The position numbers and the translations under genes were made by a program. A stretch of 14,545 bases of DNA from an uncultured Lachnospiraceae bacterium (GTDB lineage: Bacteria > Bacillota > Clostridia > Lachnospirales > Lachnospiraceae): NCBI GenBank assembly GCA_900548905.1, contig URMK01000101.1, positions 1 to 14,545 on the forward strand, read 5' to 3'. Under the pieces are notes generated by a model. That model was not told the DNA's origin. It saw only the letters and a program-made list of their open reading frames with translations, and did no database searches. Below, in pieces: positions 1 to 6,678 of this stretch (its first letter is position 1; each line of letters opens with the position of its first letter).

Positions 1-54
1 CCCCAGGGAAACGCAGGAGAGGGGATGCCGCGGGACACAAAGGGGCGTCTGAAC
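1..54 (+). repeat. Dispersed intergenic repeat, copy R1
   Basis: The first 54 bases match the reverse complement of 14472-14534 at about 49 of 54 positions, apart from one 9-base gap in the G-rich middle. The best-conserved part is 25-54, with 27 of 30 identical, ending in GGCGTCTGAAC. The element is purine-rich on this strand and lies in non-coding sequence ahead of the first gene. A more diverged relative lies at 6464-6520, also inverted relative to this copy. The function is unknown. Because it starts at base 1, the repeat may extend beyond the window. Confidence 0.75.
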
Positions 55-137
55 GCAAGCGCTTCCTTACCAGACAGATGTCGGCAGGAAGGAAGGCGGG
101 AATTATCCGTTAAAAACAGAACCGGAGGTAAGATAAG

Positions 138-596
138 ATGGAAATCAGGGAATACCGGCGGGAGGACTGCCGGCAAATGGCGTCACTTTTTTATGATACG
201 GTGCATACGGTAAACGCGGCTGATTATACGGAGGAGGAGCTGAATGCCTGGGCAGATGGGAAGGTGGATTATGCGGCATGGGATGCGTCTTTTCAGGCTC
301 ATTACACGTTGACGGCACAGGAGCGGGGGATCTTGATCGGATTTGGCGACATAGACCAGACGGGATATCTTGACAGGCTTTATGTGCATAAGGATTACCA
401 GGGAAAAGGGGTGGCTTCGGCATTGTGCGATAAACTGGAGCGGCATTTTCCGGTGGAACGCCTGGTCACCCACGCGTCAATCACGGCCCTTCCCTTTTTT
501 CAAAAAAGGGGATACCGGGTGGTGAAGGAACAGAAGGTAGAGCGAAAAGGGATTTTGCTTACCAATTATATTTGTGAACGTTCCGCAAGGGTGTAG
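138..596 (+). CDS. GNAT family N-acetyltransferase
   Basis: This 152-residue protein is probably a cytoplasmic acetyl-CoA-dependent N-acetyltransferase; the substrate cannot be read from the sequence. The start at 138 is supported by GGAGG at 124-128, nine bases upstream. The GNAT fold is visible as an N-terminal strand and helix (MEIREYRREDCRQMASLF), then the acetyl-CoA pyrophosphate-binding motif A (LYVHKDYQGKGVASAL) with the Q/R-x-x-G-x-G/A signature at Q88-G-K-G-V-A93. A C-terminal motif-B-like stretch (ALPFFQKRGY) follows, where the GNAT fold usually has 'a..fYek.GF'. The length is normal for the family, and the overall look resembles YafP-type acetyltransferases. No clear promoter or terminator is visible nearby, so it may be the last gene of a unit starting outside the window. 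Confidence 0.85.
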   Translation: MEIREYRREDCRQMASLFYDTVHTVNAADYTEEELNAWADGKVDYAAWDASFQAHYTLTAQERGILIGFGDIDQTGYLDRLYVHKDYQGKGVASALCDKLERHFPVERLVTHASITALPFFQKRGYRVVKEQKVERKGILLTNYICERSARV

Positions 597-601
597 ATAA
601 A

Positions 602-624
602 AAATCTTTGACGGATAAAGATTT
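602..624. repeat. 8-bp perfect inverted repeat overlapping the ilvE -35
   Basis: AAATCTTT (602-609) and AAAGATTT (617-624) form a perfect inverted repeat around a 7-base spacer, just after the acetyltransferase stop. The left arm runs into the -35 hexamer (608-613) of the ilvE promoter. It could be an operator for an unidentified regulator, or a weak AT-rich hairpin. It lacks a GC-rich stem and T-run, so it is a poor terminator candidate. Confidence 0.4.
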
Positions 625-635
625 AGTGATATAAT
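608..635 (+). promoter_or_regulatory. Sigma-A promoter for ilvE
   Basis: TTGACG (608-613) and a perfect TATAAT (630-635) are separated by 16 bp. Transcription would begin near 642, giving a leader of about 93 bases before ilvE. The leader contains the 667-706 inverted repeat. No T-box motif or other amino-acid-sensing leader was recognised. Confidence 0.7.
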
Positions 636-666
636 AAGGTTCAATGAATTAAATCAGTAAAGCTTG

Positions 667-706
667 GTAACTATTCAGCAGGCCGGCGGAGGAACGGAAC
701 AGTTAC
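667..706 (+). repeat. Inverted repeat in the ilvE leader
   Basis: GTAACTATTC (667-676) and GAACAGTTAC (697-706) pair over 9 of 10 positions, with one A-C mismatch that becomes a G-U pair on the other strand. The loop is GC-rich. The arm sequence GTAAC-N2-TTCAG recurs at 6608-6619 and 14466-14477, with a variant at 6464-6475. It is therefore probably part of a dispersed intergenic module rather than an ilvE-specific regulator. It lies 15-55 bases before the ribosome binding site and could fold in the mRNA. Confidence 0.5.
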
Positions 707-734
707 AAAGTTTATAACAAAGGAGTGAGCTGCG

Positions 735-1760
735 ATGGAAAAGAAAAATATTGACTGGGCTAACCTCGGATTCGGTTACCGGGTAACCGACATGCGTTAT
801 GTTTCCAATTACAGGAATGGCGAATGGGATGAAGGTACCCTTACGGGGGATCCCACAATCCAGCTGAATGAATGTGCGGGAATCCTGCAGTATTGTCAGG
901 AAATATTTGAAGGGCTGAAGGCGTACACCACTGAGGAGGGGCATATTGTTACCTTCCGTCCCGACCTGAACGCGGAACGTATGATGGACAGCGCCGGGCG
1001 TCTGGAGATGCCCGCATTCCCAAAAGAAAGATTTCTGGATGCCATCGACAAGGTGGTAACAGCCAACGCAGCATGGGTTCCCCCTTATGGAAGCGGAGCC
1101 ACTCTTTATATCCGTCCCTATATGTTCGCAAGCTCACCGGTTATCGGGGTAAAGCCTGCGGAGGAATACCAGTTCCGTGTATTCGTTACGCCGGTAGGCC
1201 CTTATTTCAAGGGCGGCGCAAAGCCCCTGACCTTGTGTGTCAGTGATTTTGACAGAGCGGCCCCCCATGGCACGGGACATATCAAGGCAGGCCTGAATTA
1301 TGCCATGAGCCTGCATGCAGGCGTTACCGCCCATGCGAATGGATTTGATGAAAATCTGTTCCTGGATCCGGCCACAAGGACCTATGTGGAGGAGACTGGC
1401 GGAGCCAACTTCCTGTTTGTGGACAAGGAAGGAACCATCATTACCCCGAAATCCGGAAGTATCCTTCCTTCCATAACAAGGCGCTCCCTGGTAACGGTTG
1501 CAAGGGATATTCTGGGAATGGAAGTACAGGAACGCCCTGTGAAGCTGGAGGAGCTGGAAGGTTTTGCGGAATGCGGCCTCTGCGGTACGGCGGCAGTTAT
1601 CAGCCCCGTGGGAAAGGTTGTGGATCACGGAAAGGATATCTGCTTTGCCAGCGGCATGGAAGAAATGGGGCCGGTTATCAGGAAGCTGTATGATACGCTT
1701 ACCGGTATCCAGATGGGAAGGATTGAAGGACCGGAAGGATGGGTCAGAACGATCCTGTAA
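735..1760 (+). CDS. ilvE: Branched-chain-amino-acid aminotransferase
   Basis: The 341-residue product is a fold-type IV, PLP-dependent aminotransferase. It interconverts leucine, isoleucine and valine with their 2-keto acids using glutamate/2-oxoglutarate in the cytoplasm. The start is set by AGGAG at 721-725, nine bases before the ATG. The N-terminal region has the type II BCAT pattern (WANLGFGYRVTDMRY; later LQYCQEIFEGLKAY and FRPDLNAERM). The PLP lysine is K184 in GTGHIKAGLNYA. The cofactor-binding loop is YVEETGGANFLFV with E219/E220, and the C-terminal phosphate-loop region is GLCGTAAVISPVG. The length matches this BCAT subgroup. It has its own promoter and terminator, so it appears monocistronic, with no other ilv/leu genes nearby. 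Confidence 0.95.
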   Translation: MEKKNIDWANLGFGYRVTDMRYVSNYRNGEWDEGTLTGDPTIQLNECAGILQYCQEIFEGLKAYTTEEGHIVTFRPDLNAERMMDSAGRLEMPAFPKERFLDAIDKVVTANAAWVPPYGSGATLYIRPYMFASSPVIGVKPAEEYQFRVFVTPVGPYFKGGAKPLTLCVSDFDRAAPHGTGHIKAGLNYAMSLHAGVTAHANGFDENLFLDPATRTYVEETGGANFLFVDKEGTIITPKSGSILPSITRRSLVTVARDILGMEVQERPVKLEELEGFAECGLCGTAAVISPVGKVVDHGKDICFASGMEEMGPVIRKLYDTLTGIQMGRIEGPEGWVRTIL

Positions 1761-1774
1761 CAGATAAGATGTAT

Positions 1775-1817
1775 AAGGCGCTGTCCGCTTTTTGCGAAGT
1801 GGGCGGCGCTTTTTTTA
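1775..1817 (+). terminator. Intrinsic terminator of ilvE
   Basis: GCGCTGTCCGC (1778-1788) pairs with GTGGGCGGCGC (1799-1809) over all 11 positions, counting three G-U pairs. A run of eight T follows (1810-1817). It starts 17 bases after the ilvE stop codon. Confidence 0.9.
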
Positions 1818-1861
1818 ACTACACCCTCGGTCATAAAGCGGATGGAAAAAGGGTGTGATTG

Positions 1862-1870
1862 TGGTATACT
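1862..1870 (+). promoter_or_regulatory. Extended -10 promoter candidate for the PHP-sbcDC operon
   Basis: TGGTATACT (1862-1870) is an extended -10 element with a TATACT hexamer. No good -35 is visible 16-18 bp upstream. It lies after the ilvE terminator and 53 bases before the PHP start, so it is the natural place for this operon's promoter. Transcription would start near 1877. Confidence 0.45.
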
Positions 1871-1922
1871 AAGGAGTGTTCAATTTTGGAAATACAGAAG
1901 GCCGGACAGGAGGATTACAGGA

Positions 1923-2714
1923 ATGGAATGTTGGACGACGGAAAGAATCAGGGAGGTATATCCTTATTTATATGAAACGCATCTTCATACTTCACAGGGA
2001 AGTCTTTGCGGAAAGGCAAAAGGGCGTGAGATGGCGGCAGCCTGTAAGAGGGCGGGGTACAGCGGGATTTTTGTGACGGATCACAATTGGGGCGGGAATA
2101 CGGCGGTGGATCGTTCGCTGCCCTGGAAAGACTGGGTGTATCAATTTGCGGAGGGATACCGGGAGGCAAAAGAGGAAGGGGAACGGATTGGGCTGCAGGT
2201 TTTCTTCGGCTGGGAGGCAGGCTTTGAGGGGACGGAATTCCTGATTCTGGGGCTGACGCCGGAATGGCTGGCGGCGCATCCGGAAATCAGGGAGGCGGGA
2301 GTGGAGGAGCAGTACCGTCTTGTGAAGAAAGACGGGGGGATGGTAATCCATGCCCATCCGTTCCGGGAAGAGGCTTATATACCCGAGGTACGGCTTTTTC
2401 CGGCATTTGTGGATGGGGTGGAGGGGATGAATGCAACCCATACCAGCCCATGGAGCGTATCCCACAAAAGTACGGTTTATGACGGACAGGCCCGGGCTTA
2501 TGCAGGGGAACACGCCCTTGTGATGACGGCGGGATCCGATGTGCACAGCACCACTGTTTTTGGCGGAGGTACCGCCTTTTCGAGACGGATTACGGACAGC
2601 AAGGATTTTGTACAGGCGGTGCTGGGCCGGGAAGATTATGTGCTGACGGACGGTGTCGGCTGGTATTCCCGGGCAGGGGCGCTATTGTGTACGGCAGGCG
2701 GGGGAAAGGAGTGA
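1923..2714 (+). CDS. PHP-domain metal-dependent phosphoesterase
   Basis: This is a 263-residue single-domain PHP protein, probably a cytoplasmic metal-dependent phosphatase or nuclease. The substrate is unknown. The ATG at 1923 is preferred over an in-frame ATG at 1842 because AGGAGG (1908-1913) sits nine bases before it and the promoter candidate lies between the two. The PHP metal ligands are visible: H20-L-H22 (THLHTS), D53-H54 (VTDHNW), E98 (GWEAGFEG), H143-A-H145 (VIHAHPFR) and D206-V-H208 (GSDVHS). The full set suggests an active trinuclear site. Its stop lies four bases before the sbcD start, so it is almost certainly cotranscribed with sbcD and sbcC. That hints at a role with nucleic-acid ends, but this is inference from context only. 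Confidence 0.88.
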   Translation: MECWTTERIREVYPYLYETHLHTSQGSLCGKAKGREMAAACKRAGYSGIFVTDHNWGGNTAVDRSLPWKDWVYQFAEGYREAKEEGERIGLQVFFGWEAGFEGTEFLILGLTPEWLAAHPEIREAGVEEQYRLVKKDGGMVIHAHPFREEAYIPEVRLFPAFVDGVEGMNATHTSPWSVSHKSTVYDGQARAYAGEHALVMTAGSDVHSTTVFGGGTAFSRRITDSKDFVQAVLGREDYVLTDGVGWYSRAGALLCTAGGGKE

Positions 2715-2718
2715 GGGG

Positions 2719-3855
2719 ATGAAACTGATACACACGGGGGATCTGCATATCGGAAAGACCATGAATGATTTTTCATTGATCCCGGATCAGCGGTTTATTC
2801 TGGATCAGCTGCTGGAACTGGCAAGGGAAGAAAAAGCGGATGCTTTTCTGATTGCAGGGGATGTGTATGACCGGGCTGTGCCTTCCGGTGAGGCGGTACA
2901 GCTGCTGGACGGGTTTCTGACGGCCCTGCTGGCGGAAGGGATCCCTGTGCTTCTGATCAGCGGGAATCATGATTCCCCGGAACGGCTTGGTTTTGGGGAA
3001 GAAATCCTGCAGAAGCAGGGGCTTTATATCGCGGGAACTTTCCGCAGCCCTTTAAAAAAGGTAACGCTGCAGGATGCGCTGGGTCCGGTGCATTTCTTCC
3101 TGTTTCCTTTTGTCCGTCCCGCCGCGGCCGGTGCGAGGACGGCGGATGAAGCGGTGGGCGCGGTGCTGGAAGGGGAAAAGGAAAAGGGGACAATCGATCC
3201 CGGGGAACGGAATGTGCTGGTCGCCCACTTTTTTGTAACCTGGCAGGGGAAGGAGCCGGAGCTTTCCGATGCGGAAACCACGATCCATGTGGGCGGGATT
3301 GACAATGTGGATGCGGGTCATTTTGCCTCTTTTGATTATGTGGCGCTGGGGCATATCCATAAGCCCCAGAAAATAGGGCCGGGGAATGTATGGTATGCGG
3401 GAGCGCCTCTGGCTTACAGCTTTTCGGAGTGCACGCATGTGAAATGTGTGAATGTTGTGGAACTGGGGGAGAAAGGGGCGGTAACCGTGCGCCAGCGCCC
3501 GCTGATTCCGCTGCATGCCCTGCGCAAGGCGGAGGGAACGCTGGAGGAGCTGCTGAAGCAGGGAGGGGAAGAAGGCGGCTGCGCGGAGGATTATATCCAG
3601 GCTGTCCTTACAAATGAAGGAGAACTGGTGGATCCCATCGGCACTTTGCGCAGCGTCTATCCCAATATCTGCCAGATTGTGCTTGCCAAACGAGAAAAGG
3701 AAAGAGGGCAGACGGCCCGAGAACGGCATGCCATCCGCAGGAAAAACACAACGGAGCTGTTTGCCGATTTTTACAGTCTGGTACGGGGAAGCGAAATGGA
3801 TGATGCCAGGAAAAAGGTGACGTTAGAAACCGTGAAAAGGGTGGAGCAGGAATGA
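2719..3855 (+). CDS. sbcD: Exonuclease subunit SbcD (Mre11-type nuclease)
   Basis: The 378-residue product is the nuclease subunit of the SbcCD complex, the bacterial Mre11. With SbcC it cuts hairpins and processes double-strand DNA ends in an ATP- and manganese-dependent way. The start at 2719 has AAAGGAG (2705-2711) seven bases upstream and opens straight into the first phosphoesterase motif, D8-L-H10 (HTGDLHIGK). The other motifs follow: G47-D48-V-Y-D51, G82-N-H84-D85 (ISGNHDSPERL), and G211-H-I-H214 (VALGHIHKPQ). The C-terminal region (HALRKAEGTLEEL onward) is the capping/SbcC-binding part. The length is close to the E. coli and Bacillus proteins. It overlaps sbcC by 4 bp (ATGA), which suggests translational coupling. 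Confidence 0.96.
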   Translation: MKLIHTGDLHIGKTMNDFSLIPDQRFILDQLLELAREEKADAFLIAGDVYDRAVPSGEAVQLLDGFLTALLAEGIPVLLISGNHDSPERLGFGEEILQKQGLYIAGTFRSPLKKVTLQDALGPVHFFLFPFVRPAAAGARTADEAVGAVLEGEKEKGTIDPGERNVLVAHFFVTWQGKEPELSDAETTIHVGGIDNVDAGHFASFDYVALGHIHKPQKIGPGNVWYAGAPLAYSFSECTHVKCVNVVELGEKGAVTVRQRPLIPLHALRKAEGTLEELLKQGGEEGGCAEDYIQAVLTNEGELVDPIGTLRSVYPNICQIVLAKREKERGQTARERHAIRRKNTTELFADFYSLVRGSEMDDARKKVTLETVKRVEQE

Positions 3856-6452
3856 GACCAATAACATTGACATTATGCGGCTGGGGGCCTTTCCGGGACA
3901 GACAGACCGTGGATTTTACAAAGGTATCCGGGAAGGGGATTTTCCTGATAACCGGTCAGACCGGCGCGGGAAAAACCACGATATTTGACGGGATCACATA
4001 TGCTCTCTACGGCAGCATGAGCGGGGAAATACGGGAAAAAACAAGCGTGCGAAGCGACTTTGCGGACGCGGATACCCCGACCTACGCGGAGCTTACCATG
4101 GTGCATAACGGCCTTACCTATCAGATATACCGGAATCCGGAATACCTTCGTCCCAAGAAACGAAGAAACGGGGGACAGGCTATGACGAAGGAACGGGAAA
4201 AGGCGGTCCTGACCCTGCCGGACGGTTCCGTAATGGAAGGGAGCGGGGAGGTCACCCGGAAAATCCAGGAAATACTGCGGCTGGATTACCGTCAGTTCAA
4301 GCAGATATCCATGATAGCCCAGGGGGAATTCGCCCGTCTTCTCACCGCTGCTCCGGGAGAAAAAACCAGGATTTTCCGGGAAATTTTCGATACCGCCCTA
4401 TATGACCGGTTTGCGGCGGTGCTTCGGGATGAGGCTAATACCCTGTATAAAGAGGTTATGGAATACCGGCACCGCATGGACGAAGATATCCGCCAGTTCC
4501 ATACCCCGGATGAAAAATGGAAGGAGCTTGCCGCAGGGGATGCCCATCCCTATGAGCTGCTTCTGGAACGGCTGAAGGTATTGGAAAAAGACTGCCGCAG
4601 GGAAGAAGGGGAGTCGGCCCGGCGGATGGATAAGCTGGATCAGGAGATTGTGGAACTGGAAAAACAGATCCAGCAGGCCGAAGCCGACAGAAAAGCGTTC
4701 CGGAAGCTGAAGGAAACCGGGAAGAAGCTTCAGGAGCTGAAGGAACAGGCAGAGGAGATTGCGCAGGAGGAGGAACGGCTGAAACGGGGGGAACATGCGG
4801 CTGAAATCCGTGCGGAGTTCCAGCAGGTCAGCGGCATGGAAAAACAGCTTCAGGCGCTGGTAGAACAGGAAAAGCAGGAGGAAGAGGCCATCATGCGTGA
4901 AATGGCCCTGGTTCAGGAGTGCAGCGGCATTTATGAACAGAGGGAGAGCCTTTTTGCCTGCTATGATATCCGTCAGTCGATGGAAGAACTGGAAAAAAGG
5001 CGGGGCGCAGGGCAGCGCAGGCAGAAGGAGCTGGAGGAAAAGCTGCTGGCCAGGCAGCAGAGTTATCTGGAGCAGGAGAAGGTGACCGCAGAGAGGCAGC
5101 ATGAGCTGACGGAAGCACAAAACCGCTACCGCAGGGCAGTTATAGGGCTTGCGGCGCGTCTGGTTGAGGAGGGCAAACCCTGTCCGGTCTGCGGCTCCCT
5201 GGAGCATCCCCATGTGGCAGGGACCGGCGGGGATGTGCCGGATGAGGAACAGCTGAACCGGCTTCAGGAGGCTTACGATATCAGTGCCGCCAGACTCACC
5301 GGGCTCCACGGGCAGGCGGCGGCGGCCAAAGCGGAAGCGGAAGGCCAGGCGGCCCAGAACCGTCAGATGGAACAGGAGGAAGAAGTTCTGCGGACGAAGC
5401 TGGAAGGATTTTCCCCGGAGTTGGTATCCTTTGCCGGGCTTCATGACCGGGAGGAAATCCGGGAACAGGCCGAACGTTATACGGGGCTGGTAACCGGTCT
5501 GAAGGTGCGCCGGCAGAACCGGGAGCGCCTGGCGGCGGATAAACAAAAGCTGGAGGAAGAGCTTTCCGTGGCCAGGGAGCGTTGGGACGTAGCGCTGGAA
5601 AAAGGCGGGTTTTCCGGTACGCAGGCTTATCAGGAGGCTGTGCTGGAGGAAGCGGACAGACGGCTGCTTTCGGAGACAATCGCCCGGTACCGGCTGGAGC
5701 TTGGGACGGCGGCAAAGCTCTGCGCCCATATGGAAGGTGAGCTGCGGGGAAAAGAAGAGACGGATACCTCTCCCCTGATACAAAAGAGGGACAGCCTGCT
5801 GGAAGAAAAGAAAAAAGAAGAAAGCATGCGCACGAACTGGAGCATCGGGGCATCGGATGCTTCCCGGACTTACCGCCTTCTTATGGAAAAGAAAACGGAT
5901 ATGGAAAAGAAGGAAAAAGACTATGGCGTCATTCGGGATCTGGACAATATGGCTTCCGGCAACAATGCAAAGAAGCTGGTATTTGAGCAGTATGTGCTAT
6001 CCGGTTATTTTGAGGATATCCTGGAAGCTGCGAATCTGCGGCTCCGTCGTATGACCGGCGGCAGATATGAGCTGTCCAGAGTGGAAGAGGCCGGGGACGG
6101 CCGCAGCAAGGACAGCCTGGAAATTCGTGTCATGGACTACTATACCGGAAAATACCGTTCCGTAAAGACCCTTTCCGGAGGGGAAAGCTTCAAAGCTTCT
6201 CTTGCCCTTGCCCTGGGAATGAGTGATGTGATTCAGGCCGAAAGCGGAGGGATCCGAGTGGAAGCCCTGTTCATTGATGAAGGGTTCGGCGCCCTGGATA
6301 CGGAATCGTTGGATCAGGCCTGTTCAGCCCTGATGGGCCTTGTGGAAAGCGACCGTATGATAGGCATTATCTCCCATGTGCCGGAGCTTCAGGAGAGGAT
6401 AAGCAGCCAGATATATATCGAAAAAAAGAACACCGGAAGCCATATCCGGTGA
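3852..6452 (+). CDS. sbcC: Exonuclease subunit SbcC (Rad50-type SMC ATPase)
   Basis: The 866-residue product is the ATPase subunit of SbcCD, the bacterial Rad50. It tethers and opens DNA ends for SbcD. The N-terminal ATPase lobe has Walker A G35-QTGAG-K41-T42. A long coiled coil (roughly 200-690) is interrupted at its tip by the zinc-hook C444-P-V-C447. The C-terminal lobe has the ABC signature LSGGES (774-779), Walker B ALFID809-E810 and the D-loop GALD816. It is shorter than E. coli SbcC (about 1050 residues) or B. subtilis SbcC (about 1130); the loss lies in the coiled-coil arms, while the heads and hook are intact. The ATG at 3852 overlaps the sbcD stop. Confidence 0.96.
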   Translation: MRPITLTLCGWGPFRDRQTVDFTKVSGKGIFLITGQTGAGKTTIFDGITYALYGSMSGEIREKTSVRSDFADADTPTYAELTMVHNGLTYQIYRNPEYLRPKKRRNGGQAMTKEREKAVLTLPDGSVMEGSGEVTRKIQEILRLDYRQFKQISMIAQGEFARLLTAAPGEKTRIFREIFDTALYDRFAAVLRDEANTLYKEVMEYRHRMDEDIRQFHTPDEKWKELAAGDAHPYELLLERLKVLEKDCRREEGESARRMDKLDQEIVELEKQIQQAEADRKAFRKLKETGKKLQELKEQAEEIAQEEERLKRGEHAAEIRAEFQQVSGMEKQLQALVEQEKQEEEAIMREMALVQECSGIYEQRESLFACYDIRQSMEELEKRRGAGQRRQKELEEKLLARQQSYLEQEKVTAERQHELTEAQNRYRRAVIGLAARLVEEGKPCPVCGSLEHPHVAGTGGDVPDEEQLNRLQEAYDISAARLTGLHGQAAAAKAEAEGQAAQNRQMEQEEEVLRTKLEGFSPELVSFAGLHDREEIREQAERYTGLVTGLKVRRQNRERLAADKQKLEEELSVARERWDVALEKGGFSGTQAYQEAVLEEADRRLLSETIARYRLELGTAAKLCAHMEGELRGKEETDTSPLIQKRDSLLEEKKKEESMRTNWSIGASDASRTYRLLMEKKTDMEKKEKDYGVIRDLDNMASGNNAKKLVFEQYVLSGYFEDILEAANLRLRRMTGGRYELSRVEEAGDGRSKDSLEIRVMDYYTGKYRSVKTLSGGESFKASLALALGMSDVIQAESGGIRVEALFIDEGFGALDTESLDQACSALMGLVESDRMIGIISHVPELQERISSQIYIEKKNTGSHIR

Positions 6453-6463
6453 ACGGGGAAAGA

Positions 6464-6520
6464 GTTACTATTCACGGCCCCTTGTGCTGCGCCCTGCTGT
6501 TTTGCCTGCCCGTTTCCCCT
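6464..6520 (-). repeat. Dispersed intergenic repeat, diverged copy R2
   Basis: Read on the minus strand this region gives GGGGAAACGGGCAGG, then GCGCAGCACAAGGGGCCGTG and GAATAGTAAC. It follows the same order as copies R1 and R3 (GGGAAA.GCAGG, then GCCGC.GGA.ACAAAGGG.CGT, then TGAAC.GTTAC) but with more differences and an A-rich insertion in the middle. It fills most of the space right after the sbcC stop codon. The GTTACTATTCAC end (6464-6475) is the variant of the GTAAC-N2-TTCAG module. Confidence 0.5.
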
Positions 6521-6544
6521 CCCGGCTTATCCCCGGAGGGTTTT
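6517..6544 (+). terminator. Possible terminator of the PHP-sbcDC operon
   Basis: CCCTCC (6517-6522) pairs with GGAGGG (6535-6540); a GG/CC extension is possible across one bulged C. Four T follow. The stem is short and the T-run weak, but it is the only terminator-like structure on the plus strand between sbcC and the next promoter. Confidence 0.35.
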
Positions 6545-6554
6545 CCCATGTGAA

Positions 6555-6583
6555 TTGACTTTATCCACAAAAATAGGTATAAT
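6555..6583 (+). promoter_or_regulatory. Near-consensus sigma-A promoter of the dehydrogenase-parvulin operon
   Basis: TTGACT (6555-6560), a 17-bp spacer and TATAAT (6578-6583) differ from consensus at one base. Transcription would start near 6590, immediately at the left arm of the 6591-6637 leader hairpin. Confidence 0.85.
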
Positions 6584-6590
6584 GAACCCG

Positions 6591-6637
6591 GCAAATGCAG
6601 TGCTTCGGTAACCGTTCAGGCAGGTTTGCGCATTTGC
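6591..6637 (+). repeat. Inverted repeat in the leader of the dehydrogenase gene
   Basis: GCAAATGC (6591-6598) and GCATTTGC (6630-6637) are perfect inverted arms. The loop holds a copy of the GTAAC-N2-TTCAG module (6608-6619). The left arm sits at the predicted transcription start, so the mRNA may begin with this hairpin, about 30 bases before the ribosome binding site. A smaller alternative stem (GCGC, 6629-6632 and 6638-6641) competes with the right arm. Whether it regulates or only stabilises the message cannot be told. Confidence 0.5.
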
Positions 6638-6678
6638 TGCGCGGACCGTGAGAAAACATGGTGGAACAGGGGGTTTTT

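Noticed and set aside
25..213. Small open frame running into the acetyltransferase gene
   Set aside because: It begins inside the dispersed repeat, overlaps the well-supported acetyltransferase start in another frame and has no recognisable content.
642..734. T-box riboswitch or leader-peptide attenuator before ilvE
   Set aside because: There is no T-box core sequence, no terminator/antiterminator pair and no branched-chain codon-rich short open frame. The leader is only about 93 bases long.
1842..1922. Longer N-terminus for the PHP protein starting at 1842
   Set aside because: The upstream start has no good ribosome binding site and would lie ahead of the TGGTATACT promoter candidate. The extra residues look random, and AGGAGG fits the ATG at 1923.
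4398..5783. Long open frame on the minus strand, 461 codons, opposite sbcC
   Set aside because: It is a shadow of the sbcC coiled-coil region: the codons for Glu, Lys and Gln read backwards as Leu, Phe and Pro. It has no ribosome binding site and no recognisable domain, and sbcC is certain on the other strand.
6658..6678. Longer start for the FAD-dependent dehydrogenase at 6658
   Set aside because: There is no ribosome binding site before 6658, whereas AGGGGG precedes 6679. The FAD Rossmann motif normally begins within the first ten residues, as it does from 6679.
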